Source: Gordonia araii NBRC 100433
Lineage (GTDB): Bacteria; Actinomycetota; Actinomycetes; Mycobacteriales; Mycobacteriaceae
NCBI RefSeq assembly: GCF_000241265.1
Contig: NZ_BAEE01000012.1
Location: forward strand, 37,984 to 101,983
DNA: 64,000 nt
Direction of reading: 5' to 3'
The notes below the pieces were generated by a model that was given only the letters and a program-made list of their open reading frames with translations, was not told where the DNA came from and did no database searches. Of this stretch, positions 22,690 through 31,966 are shown piece after piece (positions within the stretch are counted from its first letter, which is position 1; every line of letters starts with the position of its first letter). The translations under genes were made by a program, and so were the position numbers.

Positions 22690-22885
22690 GCCGAGCGTGC
22701 CCACATTTCCGCCGAGCGTGCCCAGTTTCCTGCCGACCGTGCCCAGTTTTCCGCCGACCGTGCCCACAATCCCATCGAGTGTGCCCGAAATCCCGTCGAC
22801 CGTGCCTTTGGGCGTCACCGCCCGGTCCGTCGCGGGCACAGTCGGCGAGAATCTGGGCACGGTCGGCGAGAATCTGGGCACGGTC
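22690..22885. repeat. diverged 21-bp repeat array with internal inversion
   Basis: Six direct units start at 22690, 22711, 22732, 22753, 22774 and 22795 with a 21-base period; the core is GCCGA(C/G)CGTGCCCA with an AT-richer tail. After a unique stretch there are three units in inverted orientation (GGGCAC words at 22834, 22855 and 22876). The array fills the fgd1-tetR gap and could form large hairpins. The word GTGCCCA is the reverse complement of the TGGGCAC in the 22-bp family. Confidence 0.85.
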
Positions 22886-22889
22886 GGCG

Positions 22890-23912
22890 TCAGGAAGCGG
22901 GGACCAGTTCGCGGAGGCGGGGTGCGAGGTCGCGGGAGAAGTTATCGAGGAACCGTCGCTGGTCATGCCCGGGGGCGTGGAATACCAGGTGGTTGAGGCC
23001 GGCGTCGGTGTACTGCCGTACCTGTTCGACCGCCTCGTCGGGGTCGGAGGCGACGATCCACCGTTTGGCGACCTGCTCGATCGGCAGTTCGTCGGCGAGG
23101 CGTTCCATCTCCACCGACGAGTTCACCGAATGCTTCTGCTCCGGCGTCAACGACAACGGCGCCCAGAACCGGGTGTTCTCCAGGGCGAGTTCGGGGTCGG
23201 GGTCGTAGGATATCTTGATCTCGATCATCCGGTCGATGTCGGCGAAGTCGCGCTCGGCCTTGGCCGCACCCTCCTTGACCGCCGGGATCAACTTCTCGGT
23301 GTAGAGCTCCATCCCCTTGCCTGAGGTGCAGATGAAACCATCACCCGCGCGCCCGGCATAGCGGGCGACCACCGGGCCGCCGGCCGCGACATACACCGGG
23401 ATCGGCTGCTCGGGCACGTCGTACATGAACGCACCCTGGGTGCGGTAGTACTCGCCCTCGAAATCCACCTTCTCGCCGGTCCACAACTCGCGCATCAACC
23501 CGATCGCCTCACGCAGCCGGGCGAACCGCTCCTTGAACTCCGGCCAATCCCCGGTGAACCCGGTTGCGTATTCGTTGAGCGCTTCACCGGTGCCGACGCC
23601 GAGCATGATCCGCCCCGGATACAAACACCCCATCGTCGCGAAAGCCTGAGCGATGACCGCCGGGTTGTAGCGGAAGGTCGGGGTCATCACCGACGTGCCG
23701 ATCTGCACCCGCTCGGTGCGCTCGCCGACCGCGGCCATCCACGCCAGCGAGAACGGCGCGTGTCCGCCGTTGTGCCGCCACGGCTGGAAATGATCGCTCA
23801 CCGCCACCGAATCGAGCCCATGCTCCTCGGCCGCAACCGCGATCTCCACCAACTCGCGCGGATCGAACTGCTCCGCCGATGCCTTGAATCCGAGCTTCAA
23901 ACCTTGCGTCAC
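22890..23912 (-). CDS. fgd: F420-dependent glucose-6-phosphate dehydrogenase Fgd1
   Basis: Fgd oxidises glucose-6-phosphate with coenzyme F420, supplying F420H2 to mycobacteria-type reductases. The 340-residue product is nearly colinear with the M. tuberculosis enzyme: [31 protein letters not shown] (catalytic His and Trp), [33 protein letters not shown] (catalytic Glu), [14 protein letters not shown] and [17 protein letters not shown]. Its presence implies that the host makes F420. It is flanked by a 21-bp array downstream and a 22-bp array upstream. Confidence 0.97.
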   Translation of the reverse strand: MTQGLKLGFKASAEQFDPRELVEIAVAAEEHGLDSVAVSDHFQPWRHNGGHAPFSLAWMAAVGERTERVQIGTSVMTPTFRYNPAVIAQAFATMGCLYPGRIMLGVGTGEALNEYATGFTGDWPEFKERFARLREAIGLMRELWTGEKVDFEGEYYRTQGAFMYDVPEQPIPVYVAAGGPVVARYAGRAGDGFICTSGKGMELYTEKLIPAVKEGAAKAERDFADIDRMIEIKISYDPDPELALENTRFWAPLSLTPEQKHSVNSSVEMERLADELPIEQVAKRWIVASDPDEAVEQVRQYTDAGLNHLVFHAPGHDQRRFLDNFSRDLAPRLRELVPAS

Positions 23913-23979
23913 GCCGCCTCCTCGTTGTCGACGCCAACGCTACCCGAGCAGTTGCTTGGTTGGAATGCGGGCGCCTGAG

Positions 23980-24061
23980 GGCCACTCGGCGGGGGTGGGG
24001 TGCCCACTCGGCGGAGGTGAGGTGCCCACTCGGCGAAGGTGAGGTGCCCACTCGGCGTAGG
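23980..24061 (-). repeat. 22-bp tandem repeat array, 4 units, reverse orientation
   Basis: The reverse-complement core GCCCACTCGGC recurs at about 23980 (degenerate), 24002, 24024 and 24046, with 22-base spacing. It lies between the acyl-CoA dehydrogenase stop (24066) and the fgd1 start (23912), both on the minus strand, so this array is not at a convergent junction but still abuts a gene end. Confidence 0.9.
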
Positions 24062-24065
24062 TCGC

Positions 24066-25247
24066 CTACCGGAAGGCGTCTACTCCCGTCAGCGCCTTGC
24101 CGATCATCAGCTGGTGCATCTCGGAGGTGCCCTCGTAGGTGAGCACCGACTCCAAATTGTTGGCGTGCCGGATGACCGGGTACTCCAGCGTGATCCCGTT
24201 GGCCCCCAGGATGGTTCGGCATTCCCGCGCGATCGCCAGCGCCTCGCGGACGTTGTTGAGCTTGCCCAGGCTGATCTGTTCGGGCCGCACTCCGACCGAA
24301 TCCTTGAGCCTTCCGAGATGCAGCGCCAACAACTGTGAGGTACCCAGGTCGACGGCCATGTCGGCGAGTTTGCGCTGGGTCAGCTGGTAGCCCGAGAGCG
24401 GCTTGTCGAAGACGTCACGGCTCCCGGCATACTCGACCGCCGTCTCCAGACAATCGCGACCGGCACCGACGGCCCCGAACACGATGCCGAAACGGGCCTC
24501 GTTCAGACACGACAACGGCCCCCGCAATCCTTCGACCTCCGGCAGCATCGCCGACGACGGCAGGCGCACATCTTCGAGGACGATCTCGCCGGTCACCGAC
24601 GCGCGCAGCGACATCTTGCGAGTGATCTCCGGTGCGCTGAAACCTGGCGTGTCCGTGGGTACGACGAAGCCGCGAATCCCCCGAGCCCCCTCGGCGAGAT
24701 CGGTGCGCGCCCAGACGACGGCCACGTCGGCGACCGGCGAGTTGGTGATCCACATCTTCGCGCCGTTCAGCACCCAGTCATCGCCGTCGCGCTTGGCGTT
24801 GGTCCGCATGCCGGCTGGGTTGGAGCCGAAGTCGGGTTCGGTCAGCCCGAAGCAGCCCAGCGCGCGTCCGGCGGACATGTCCGGCAGCCAGCGGTCCTTC
24901 TGTTCGTCGCTGCCGAATTTCCAGATCGCGAACATCGCGAGCGACCCCTGCACCGAGACGAAGCTGCGCAACCCCGAGTCGACGGCCTCCAACTCCTGAC
25001 ACGCCAGACCGTAGGCGGTCGCCGACGCCCCCGCACAGCCGTAGCCGTCCAGGTGCATGCCGAACACGCCGAGGGAGCCGAGTTCGGTGGCGAGTTCGCG
25101 GACCGGCAGCTCGCCGGACTCGAACCAATCGGCGACGTGCGGACGCAGCCGCCTGTTCCCGAAGTCGCGGACCGTGTCGACGATCGCCCGCTCATCGTCG
25201 TCCAGCAATCCGTCCAAGCCGAAAAGCTCGGCAACACTCTGCGTCAT
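24066..25247 (-). CDS. acyl-CoA dehydrogenase, glutaryl-CoA dehydrogenase-like
   Basis: A 393-residue FAD-dependent acyl-CoA dehydrogenase with CFGLTEPDFGSNPAGM (FAD/substrate loop), WITNSPVADVAVVWA, the QLTQRKLADMAVDLGTSQ helix and the C-terminal VLTYEGTSEMHQLMIGKALTG with the presumed catalytic Glu. The TYEGTSEMH context is like glutaryl-CoA dehydrogenases and the M. tuberculosis FadE7 group, which lies in the same neighbourhood. The ATG at 25247 overlaps the stop of the upstream esterase (TGATG), so the two are coupled. Confidence 0.88.
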   Translation of the reverse strand: MTQSVAELFGLDGLLDDDERAIVDTVRDFGNRRLRPHVADWFESGELPVRELATELGSLGVFGMHLDGYGCAGASATAYGLACQELEAVDSGLRSFVSVQGSLAMFAIWKFGSDEQKDRWLPDMSAGRALGCFGLTEPDFGSNPAGMRTNAKRDGDDWVLNGAKMWITNSPVADVAVVWARTDLAEGARGIRGFVVPTDTPGFSAPEITRKMSLRASVTGEIVLEDVRLPSSAMLPEVEGLRGPLSCLNEARFGIVFGAVGAGRDCLETAVEYAGSRDVFDKPLSGYQLTQRKLADMAVDLGTSQLLALHLGRLKDSVGVRPEQISLGKLNNVREALAIARECRTILGANGITLEYPVIRHANNLESVLTYEGTSEMHQLMIGKALTGVDAFR

Positions 25248-26212
25248 CAACTGGCCTTACTCGTATCGGTTCCGCTGTGCGCGGCGCGGATCTCGCCGGC
25301 GAGGAAGTCGACGGTCAGGCCGACCGACTCCTTGCCCTCCCGGTGGCGCAGCGGAACGGTGAATGCGTGGACCTGCCACGGAAAGCTGTGCAGGACGGCG
25401 CGCACTCCGGCCGCGTCGAGTTTGTCGACGAACTCGATGCTGTCCGGCTCGACCATCTCCTTCTCCGCGGTGATGACGATGGTCGGCGGAAACGCCTGCG
25501 GGTCGATGTCGACGGCCCGCCGGGCGCCGGTCAGCGCGATCGGGCCCCAGTCGAACATCGGTCCGAGCACCGAGAGCTTGCCGATCGGCAGATACGCGTC
25601 GTGGCGGCTGGTGCGGTTCGGGTTGTCACCGAGGTCGAGATCGAGCAGCGGCGACAAGAGGGCCAGCGCGGTGGGTGCCGGCAGTCCGTTCGCCGCCGCG
25701 AGTTCGGCGACCTTGACGGTCAGAAAGCCGCCGGCCGAATCCCCGGCGACGACGACGTGCCGAAAGCCCCGCTGCCCCAGCAGTTCTCGATAGGCCTCGA
25801 ACGCGTCGTGCACCGACGTGCCGACACCGGCTTCGGGCAGCTGCCGGTAGTCCAGCACGAAGACCGGAACCTGCAGGCTCTTGGCGATCGACGTCGAGAT
25901 CGGTCGGTGGGTCCCCGGTCCGCACGCGATGAACGCGCCGCCGTGCAGGTACAGAACCGCGGTGTCGGTGGAGGCGCCGGTCGGGCCTTTCGCCATGACC
26001 AGCTCGGTGGGCCGGCCGGCGAGCTGGATGCGCTCGACGGCGACGGATCGCGGTGGGCGCTGTCGCTCCGACATCCGCTCGAAGCGCCCGAGCACGGCGA
26101 AAGCCAGTCGGTTAATTGGCGCGAAGGTTAACAGCGGCTTAAGAGTTAGCCATGCCGCCAACCAGATGGGATACGACGCGAGACTCGGCCGTCGGTGGTG
26201 CACAATTGGCAT
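25247..26212 (-). CDS. alpha/beta hydrolase, HSL (hormone-sensitive lipase) family
   Basis: The 321-residue protein shows the HSL oxyanion motif HGGAF, the nucleophile elbow GDSAGG, and a C-terminal EPDSIEF/HAF that would supply Asp/Glu and His. An N-terminal hydrophobic stretch (YPIWLAAWLTLKPLLTFAP) may anchor or cap it. Mycobacterial LipN/LipY-like esterases of this class hydrolyse short-chain or sterol esters. ATG 26212 is preceded by TAGCTT and 7 bases, so it is probably leaderless. It is translationally coupled to the acyl-CoA dehydrogenase and divergent from the NRPS. Confidence 0.87.
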   Translation of the reverse strand: MPIVHHRRPSLASYPIWLAAWLTLKPLLTFAPINRLAFAVLGRFERMSERQRPPRSVAVERIQLAGRPTELVMAKGPTGASTDTAVLYLHGGAFIACGPGTHRPISTSIAKSLQVPVFVLDYRQLPEAGVGTSVHDAFEAYRELLGQRGFRHVVVAGDSAGGFLTVKVAELAAANGLPAPTALALLSPLLDLDLGDNPNRTSRHDAYLPIGKLSVLGPMFDWGPIALTGARRAVDIDPQAFPPTIVITAEKEMVEPDSIEFVDKLDAAGVRAVLHSFPWQVHAFTVPLRHREGKESVGLTVDFLAGEIRAAHSGTDTSKAS

Positions 26213-26253
26213 GCTCGTGAAGCTACACCCTTGTGCTGAGAGGTTGAACCGCG

Positions 26254-29200
26254 TTGCCGGATAATCCGCCCGCTGCGAGCGTCGGCGACGCCTACCGACT
26301 CGGCTCCCGGGCCGCGCCGCCGCGCACGCTGCGCGATATCTTCGTCGCCACCGCCAGTGCCCACCCCGATGCCATCGCTATCGACGACGGTGACGTGCCT
26401 CTGACCTATCGACAGGTCCTCGCGCTCGTACGCCGCAACGCCGCCGGCCTCGCGGGTGCGCGCATCGGTCCGGGCTCCCGCGTTGGCATCCGGATGACCT
26501 CCGGCACCCGCGCGCTGTACCTCGCGATTCTGAGCACGCTGTTTTCCGGAGCCGCCTACGTGCCCGTCGACCTGGACGATCCCGCCGAACGCGCGAACCT
26601 GGTCTTCGGCGAGGCGGACGTCGACGCCGTCATCACCGACGAGGGCATCTTCCGGGCGGAGGCCGGCCTCCCGACCGAACGGCTGGCCAACCCGCAGGCG
26701 AACCTCACGCCCGCGCCCGAGCCGGGCGACGACGCGTGGATCATCTTCACGTCGGGATCCACCGGTACCCCCAAAGGCGTCGCGGTCACCCATCGCAGCG
26801 CGGCCGCCTTCGTCGACGCCGAGGCGCAGCTATTCCTCGTCGACAACCCTCTCGGACCTGGCGACCGAGTGCTCGCCGGGCTTTCGGTCGCCTTCGACGC
26901 CTCCTGCGAAGAGATGTGGCTGGCCTGGCGGCACGGTGCGACGCTGGTTCCCGCGCCGCGCGACCTGGTCCGCAGCGGCATGGACCTCGGCCCCTGGCTC
27001 GTGCGGCGCTCGGTCACCGTCATCTCCACCGTGCCGACCCTGGCGGCGCTGTGGCCGTCGCAGGCACTCGAATCCGTGCGGTTGCTGATCTTCGGCGGCG
27101 AAGCGTGCCCGCCCGAGCTGGCCGCCCGGTTGGCCGCACCCGACGATGACGACGACTCCCCCGGCCGGGTCCGCGAGGTCTGGAACACCTACGGCCCGAC
27201 CGAGGCGACCGTCGTCGCCTGCGCGGCGCGGCTCGACGGCTCGACGCCGGTGCGGATCGGGCTGCCGCTGGCCGGTTGGGATCTGGCCGTGGTCGACGAG
27301 CAGGAGAACGAGGTCGGCTGGGGCGAGACCGGGCAGCTGGTCATCGGCGGCGTCGGTCTGGCCCGCTACCTCGACCCCGCCAAGGATGCCGAGAAGTACG
27401 CGCCGATGCCCAGCCTCGGCTGGGAACGCGCCTACCGCAGCGGCGACCTCGTCCGCCTCGACCCCGAGGGGCTGGTTTTCGCCGGGCGCGCCGACGACCA
27501 GGTGAAGGTCGGCGGACGGCGCATCGAACTCGGTGAGATCGACGCGGCACTGCAGAACCTGCCCGGTGTCGCCGGCGGGGCCGCGGCGGTGCGCACCACC
27601 GCCGCGGGAAACCAGGTGCTGATCGGGTATCTGGCCGCCGCCGACCCCGGATTCGACCTTGCCACCGCCCATGCCGCACTGGCCGAGCGCCTGCCCGCCG
27701 CCCTCGTACCGCGCCTCGCCCTCGTCGAGGAGCTGCCGACGCGGGTCTCGGGAAAGGTCGACCGCGACGCGCTGCCGTGGCCGCTTCCCGGCGCCGAGTC
27801 CGACGACGAGGACACCGGCGATCTGTCCGAGACCGAGCAGTGGCTCGCCGGTGTGTGGGCGTCGGTCCTGGGCACCGCCGTCACCACTGCCGACGCCGAC
27901 TTCTTCGCCGAGGGAGGCGGGTCGCTCGCCGCCGCCCAGCTCGTCGCGGCGATGCGGGAGCGCTATCCGAATCTCACCGTCGGCGACCTGTACGACAATC
28001 CGCGGTTGGGCCGCCTCGCCCAGCTCCTCGACTCGTGGACGCCGGCCGGGGTCGTCGTCGAACGGACCGTCGTCCCCACACCCCGGCGTACCGGGTTGGC
28101 CCAGACCGTCGCCAGCGTTCCACTCGCCACACTGACCGGACTGCAGTGGGTGACCTGGCTGGCCGCCGTCAACAACGTCGGCGCGTGGCTGCGACCGGAG
28201 ACGCCGTGGCTGATCCGTGTGGACTGGTGGATCCTGCTCGTCGCCTTCCTCGTCTTCATCACCCCGCTGGGACGCATGGCGTACGCCGCCTTGTTCACCC
28301 GGCTGTTGTTGCGCGGCGTCCGACCGGGCGTGTACCCGCGCGGCGGCAGCGTCCACATCCGTCTGTGGTGCGCGGAGCGGCTGGTCGAGGCCAGCGGGGC
28401 GTCGAACATCTCCGGCGCTCCGTGGATGATCCACTTCGCCAGTGTGCTGGGGGCGCGCGTGGGCAAGGGCGTCGACCTGCACACCCTGCCGCCGGTGACC
28501 GGTCTGCTGAGCATCGGCGACGGCGCCTCGGTCGAACCCGAAGTCGACCTGGCGGGGTGGTGGATCGACGGCGACCAGGTGCGCATCGGAGAGATCGTCA
28601 TCAAGCCCGGTGCGACGATCGGTGCGCGGTCCACCCTGTTCCCCGGCGTCGTCGTCGGTCGCGATGCCGTCGTCGAGCCGGGGTCGGCGGTGCGCGGCCG
28701 CATTCGGGCACGTCAGCAGTGGGCCGGTTCGCCTGCAGTCAAGGTCGGCAAGGCGCGCCATCCCTGGCCGGACCGCCGTCCGCTGCGACGCACCCGCTGG
28801 GCGGTCGTCTACGGTCTCTCCGCGCTCCTGCTCGCGGCGATCCCGTTGCTCTCGCTGGGCACCGGATTGGCGCTGCTCGCTTGGGGGGTCGCCGACTGCG
28901 AGCGGCTCCGCGACGTCGCGATCCGGTCTGCCCTGCTCATTCCCCCGGCGACCCTGCTCAGCCTGGCGACATATGCCGCGGTCACCGCGGTCGCCGTCCG
29001 GCTGCTGTCGATCGGCGTCACCGCCGGGTATCACCCCGTCCGGTCCCGGGTCGGCTGGCAGGTGTGGTTCACCGAGCGGGTGCTCGACGCCGCCCGCACC
29101 TATCTATTCGTGTTGTACGCGTCGCTGCTGACCCCGATCTGGTTCCGGATCCTCGGTGCCAAGGTCGGCCGCAACACCGAGATCTCCACCGCGCTGATCC

Positions 29201-30174
29201 TGCCGAAATTCACCACGATCGACGACGGCGCCTTCCTCGCCGACGACACGATGGTCGCCTCCTACGAACTCGGCGGCGGCTGGCTGCGCGTCGACGAGGC
29301 ACGCATCGGCAAGCGCGCTTTCTTGGGCAACTCGGGAATCACCGGCGCGGGCCGCAAGGTCCCGAAGAACGGTCTGGTGGCGGTGCTGTCCGCGACGCCC
29401 AGCAAGGCCAAGTCCGGGTCGAGCTGGCTGGGGAGCCCGCCCGTGCGGCTGCGGCGCGTCGCCGCCGACACCGACGCGGCCCGCACGTTCACGCCACCCA
29501 CCCGGCTGCGCATCGCCCGCGCCGTCATCGAAACGCTGCGGATCATCCCCGTCATGGTGTCCTTCGGGATCGGCGTCTTCGTCCTGCTGGGCGCGCAATA
29601 CCTGGCCGTCCATGCCGGCCCCGCCGTCGCCGCCGGGCTGAGCGGACTGCTGCTGCTCGTCGCGGGGGCCGCCGCGTGCTGCATCGCCGCGGCGGCGAAG
29701 TGGCTCGTGGTCGGCCGGATCCGGGTCTCCGAGCACCCGCTCTGGAGTCCGTTCGTCTGGCGCAACGAGCTGTCCGACGCCTTCGTCGAGACGGTCGCGG
29801 CGCCGTGGTTCGCGAACGCCGCGGCCGGCACGCCGGTCCTCACCGTCTGGCTGCGTCTGCTGGGCGCCCGGATCGGCCGTGGCGTGTGGTGCGAGACCTA
29901 TTGGCTGCCCGAGGCCGACCTGGTGACCCTGGGCGACGGCGCCACCGTGCAACGCGGCTGCGTCGTGCAGACCCACCTGTTCCACGATCGCGTGATGGCG
30001 ATCGACACTGTCGAACTCGACGCCGGAGCAACCCTGGGCCCCCACTGTGTCGCGCTGCCGGCTTCCCGGATCGGCGAGTCCGCCACGGTCGGCCCGGCAT
30101 CGTTGGTCATGCGCGGCGACGCCGTGCCGGCGCATACCCGCTGGCAGGGCAACCCGATCGCGCCGTGGCGCTGA
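26254..30174 (+). CDS. Pls/PosA-family non-ribosomal peptide synthetase
   Basis: The 1306-residue protein has an adenylation domain (about residues 15-515: IIFTSGSTGTPKGVAVTH, NTYGPTEATV, YRSGDLVRLDPEGLVFAGR, core Lys in RVSGKVDRDALP), a carrier domain (about 528-595: DADFFAEGGGSLAAAQLV with the phosphopantetheine Ser) and a long C-terminal membrane region with hexapeptide-repeat (LbH-like) blocks. This is the architecture of epsilon-poly-lysine synthetase Pls and the wider Pls/PosA family; it has no condensation or thioesterase domain. The product is unknown. The TTG at 26254 is the first start after an in-frame stop, with GAGAGG upstream. Confidence 0.9.
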   Translation: MPDNPPAASVGDAYRLGSRAAPPRTLRDIFVATASAHPDAIAIDDGDVPLTYRQVLALVRRNAAGLAGARIGPGSRVGIRMTSGTRALYLAILSTLFSGAAYVPVDLDDPAERANLVFGEADVDAVITDEGIFRAEAGLPTERLANPQANLTPAPEPGDDAWIIFTSGSTGTPKGVAVTHRSAAAFVDAEAQLFLVDNPLGPGDRVLAGLSVAFDASCEEMWLAWRHGATLVPAPRDLVRSGMDLGPWLVRRSVTVISTVPTLAALWPSQALESVRLLIFGGEACPPELAARLAAPDDDDDSPGRVREVWNTYGPTEATVVACAARLDGSTPVRIGLPLAGWDLAVVDEQENEVGWGETGQLVIGGVGLARYLDPAKDAEKYAPMPSLGWERAYRSGDLVRLDPEGLVFAGRADDQVKVGGRRIELGEIDAALQNLPGVAGGAAAVRTTAAGNQVLIGYLAAADPGFDLATAHAALAERLPAALVPRLALVEELPTRVSGKVDRDALPWPLPGAESDDEDTGDLSETEQWLAGVWASVLGTAVTTADADFFAEGGGSLAAAQLVAAMRERYPNLTVGDLYDNPRLGRLAQLLDSWTPAGVVVERTVVPTPRRTGLAQTVASVPLATLTGLQWVTWLAAVNNVGAWLRPETPWLIRVDWWILLVAFLVFITPLGRMAYAALFTRLLLRGVRPGVYPRGGSVHIRLWCAERLVEASGASNISGAPWMIHFASVLGARVGKGVDLHTLPPVTGLLSIGDGASVEPEVDLAGWWIDGDQVRIGEIVIKPGATIGARSTLFPGVVVGRDAVVEPGSAVRGRIRARQQWAGSPAVKVGKARHPWPDRRPLRRTRWAVVYGLSALLLAAIPLLSLGTGLALLAWGVADCERLRDVAIRSALLIPPATLLSLATYAAVTAVAVRLLSIGVTAGYHPVRSRVGWQVWFTERVLDAARTYLFVLYASLLTPIWFRILGAKVGRNTEISTALILPKFTTIDDGAFLADDTMVASYELGGGWLRVDEARIGKRAFLGNSGITGAGRKVPKNGLVAVLSATPSKAKSGSSWLGSPPVRLRRVAADTDAARTFTPPTRLRIARAVIETLRIIPVMVSFGIGVFVLLGAQYLAVHAGPAVAAGLSGLLLLVAGAAACCIAAAAKWLVVGRIRVSEHPLWSPFVWRNELSDAFVETVAAPWFANAAAGTPVLTVWLRLLGARIGRGVWCETYWLPEADLVTLGDGATVQRGCVVQTHLFHDRVMAIDTVELDAGATLGPHCVALPASRIGESATVGPASLVMRGDAVPAHTRWQGNPIAPWR

Positions 30175-30213
30175 CCCGCGCACCCCTTCCACAGCAGATT
30201 AGTGCAAACGAAA

Positions 30214-30270
30214 GGTTGCAGTTCATCCTTATTCGTGTCACTCTGTAACTGCAACCACAAGATTGCAGTT
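30214..30270. promoter_or_regulatory. inverted TTGCAGTT repeats, likely ArsR operator
   Basis: TTGCAGTT occurs at 30216-30223 and 30263-30270, and its complement AACTGCAA at 30247-30254. The last two form an 8-8-8 palindrome (AACTGCAA-N8-TTGCAGTT), and the first two form a 10-base perfect inverted repeat spaced 23 bases. They sit just upstream of the ribosome-binding site of the SRPBCC-ArsR operon, so autoregulation by the ArsR protein is likely. RNA hairpins are the alternative. Confidence 0.6.
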
Positions 30271-30294
30271 AACGCCACCGAAGAGGAGCACATC

Positions 30295-30747
30295 ATGGCA
30301 ACCACCACCGAGGTCGACCGCATCGAGCGCGAAATCGAGATCGCCGCCCCCGCCGAGCGGGTGTGGGCATTCGTCTCCCAGCCCGGCTGGTTCATCTACG
30401 AATCCAAGAGCGACGGTTTGCAGGTCGACCACGACGCCGACCTCGCCGTCGTCCACCACCCCGAACACGGCCGATTCCTGTTCCGCACCCTCACCCTCGA
30501 CGAGCCGGCCTACGCCGCCTTCCGGTGGTACATCGAGCCCGACCCGGCCGCTTCGTCGACGCTCGTCGAGTTCTGGATCACTCCGTCGGACACGGGAGTG
30601 ACACTGAAGGTCGTCGAGAGCGGTTTCGCTTCGCTGGACGAACCGGAGGTGAATCGCCGGTCCCGCTTCGACGACCACAACGAGGGGTGGCGCCAAGAAC
30701 TCGGGCTCGCCCGCGACCACGTCATGTCCGGGACCGCCCATGCATGA
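30295..30747 (+). CDS. SRPBCC (AHSA1/START-like) domain protein
   Basis: The 150-residue protein begins REIEIAAPAERVWAFVSQPGWF, the typical first strand and helix of the SRPBCC fold, and ends with an amphipathic helix (FDDHNEGWRQELGLARDHV), as in activator-of-Hsp90-like proteins. These bind hydrophobic ligands. ATG 30295 has GAGGAG 6 bases upstream. It overlaps the ArsR gene by 8 bases; such SRPBCC-ArsR pairs are common in actinomycetes, with the regulator controlling its partner. Confidence 0.87.
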   Translation: MATTTEVDRIEREIEIAAPAERVWAFVSQPGWFIYESKSDGLQVDHDADLAVVHHPEHGRFLFRTLTLDEPAYAAFRWYIEPDPAASSTLVEFWITPSDTGVTLKVVESGFASLDEPEVNRRSRFDDHNEGWRQELGLARDHVMSGTAHA

Positions 30748-31060
30748 GGATTCGGCAACCCTCGCGGTCTTCGCCGCGCTGGCCGACGACAGCCGGTGGG
30801 AGATTCTGGTGCGGCTCGGCCGGGAACCGGCGTCGGCGTCGGCCCTGGCCGCCGAGTTCCCGATCAGCCGTCAGGCCATCGCCAAGCACCTGCGCGTGCT
30901 CAGCGACGCCGGGCTCGTCGAGCCGATCCGCGCCGGACGGGAGGTGCGCTACGAGGCCATCGGCTCGGAACTGTCCCGCGTCGCGCGGCGGCTCGACGAC
31001 ATCGCCCGCGGCTGGGATCGCCGTCTGCGTCGGATCAAGGAACTGGCCGAGGAGAACTGA
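30740..31060 (+). CDS. ArsR-family winged-helix regulator
   Basis: The 106-residue protein is almost all winged helix (FAALADDSRWEILVRLG, SALAAEFPISRQAIAKHLRVLSDAGLV, REVRYEAIGSEL). There are no metal-binding Cys pairs, so it is not an arsenic/cadmium sensor but belongs to the SRPBCC-linked subgroup. It starts within the SRPBCC gene. The inverted TTGCAGTT repeats before the operon are its probable binding sites. Confidence 0.88.
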   Translation: MHEDSATLAVFAALADDSRWEILVRLGREPASASALAAEFPISRQAIAKHLRVLSDAGLVEPIRAGREVRYEAIGSELSRVARRLDDIARGWDRRLRRIKELAEEN

Positions 31061-31078
31061 ATCCGTAGGATCGACGCC

Positions 31079-31966
31079 ATGGGCGACAACGAGGATTCGG
31101 GGCACGACACCGCGGTGAGATACGACTCGAGCGGCTGGGGCGAGGGCGCCTCCGGCTGGGTGGAGAACGAGGCACTGTTCGACTCGGTCTACACGCCGGT
31201 CACCAAAGCGATCGTCGATGCTGCCGATTTCGGGCCGAGCATGCGCGCGCTCGACGTCGGTTGCGGCTCCGGCACGTTGCTCGCCGCCGGGACCGCGGCC
31301 GGTGCCGAGATGGTCGGCGTCGACATCGCCCCCGATATGGTCGACGCGGCGCGCCGGCGCGTGCCGGCGGCGACCGTGCTGCTGGGCGACGCTCAGACGA
31401 TGAACATCGGCGCGCAGGCCCCCGGCGCACCCTTCGAACGGGTCGTCTCCCGGTTCGGCGTGATGTTCTTCGACGACCCGACCGCCGCGTTCGCCAACAT
31501 CCGCGGCTTCGCCGCCCCCGGTTCGCGGCTGGTCTTCGCCTGCTGGCGCGGCGTCGAGGAGAATCCGACCTTCGGCGGCGCGGGCACCGACGTGATCACC
31601 GCCGAGCTGCCCGACCCGCCCGTTCCGCCCGCCCCGGGGCAGCCGGGTCCGGTGGCCTTCGCCGACCACGACTACCTGAGGAAGATCCTCAAGTCCGCCG
31701 AATGGTCCGACATCAAGATCGAGCCGTTCGACACCCGTTTCGACCACGGGGTCGACGGCAGCGATGGCGTCGACGAGCGCCTCACGCTGATCCAGGCCAC
31801 GACGACCGGACGCCTGGCCCGCGAACAGCTCACCGGCCGGCTCAGCGAATCGGAATGGGCCGATCTCCTGGAGCGTGCCCGCGACGGGATCCGCGAATAC
31901 CTCGTGGACGGCAGCGTGAAACTGCCCGGCGCGATGTGGCTGGTCACCGCGACCAACCGGGAGTGA
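31079..31966 (+). CDS. class I SAM-dependent methyltransferase
   Basis: The 295-residue protein has SAM motif I (ALDVGCGSGTLLA), an acidic motif II (MVGVDIAPDMVDAAR) and the post-motif GDAQTMNI, as in the UbiE/COQ5-like group. An N-terminal SGWGEGASGWVENEALFDSVYTP segment is shared by many actinomycete members. The substrate is unknown. ATG 31079 is preceded by TAGGAT and 7 bases, so it is probably a leaderless gene separate from the ArsR operon that ends 18 bases upstream. Confidence 0.85.
   Translation: MGDNEDSGHDTAVRYDSSGWGEGASGWVENEALFDSVYTPVTKAIVDAADFGPSMRALDVGCGSGTLLAAGTAAGAEMVGVDIAPDMVDAARRRVPAATVLLGDAQTMNIGAQAPGAPFERVVSRFGVMFFDDPTAAFANIRGFAAPGSRLVFACWRGVEENPTFGGAGTDVITAELPDPPVPPAPGQPGPVAFADHDYLRKILKSAEWSDIKIEPFDTRFDHGVDGSDGVDERLTLIQATTTGRLAREQLTGRLSESEWADLLERARDGIREYLVDGSVKLPGAMWLVTATNRE

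Noticed and set aside
22674..22775. N-terminal extension of the TetR ORF with repeated WARSA units
   Set aside because: These codons are the 21-bp repeat array read through; the start at 22673 has a promoter-like box and a normal TetR beginning.
26830..29034. 734-codon minus-strand ORF opposite the NRPS
   Set aside because: Rich in Arg, Gly, Asp and Gln without domains, and exactly opposite a well-supported gene; a shadow.
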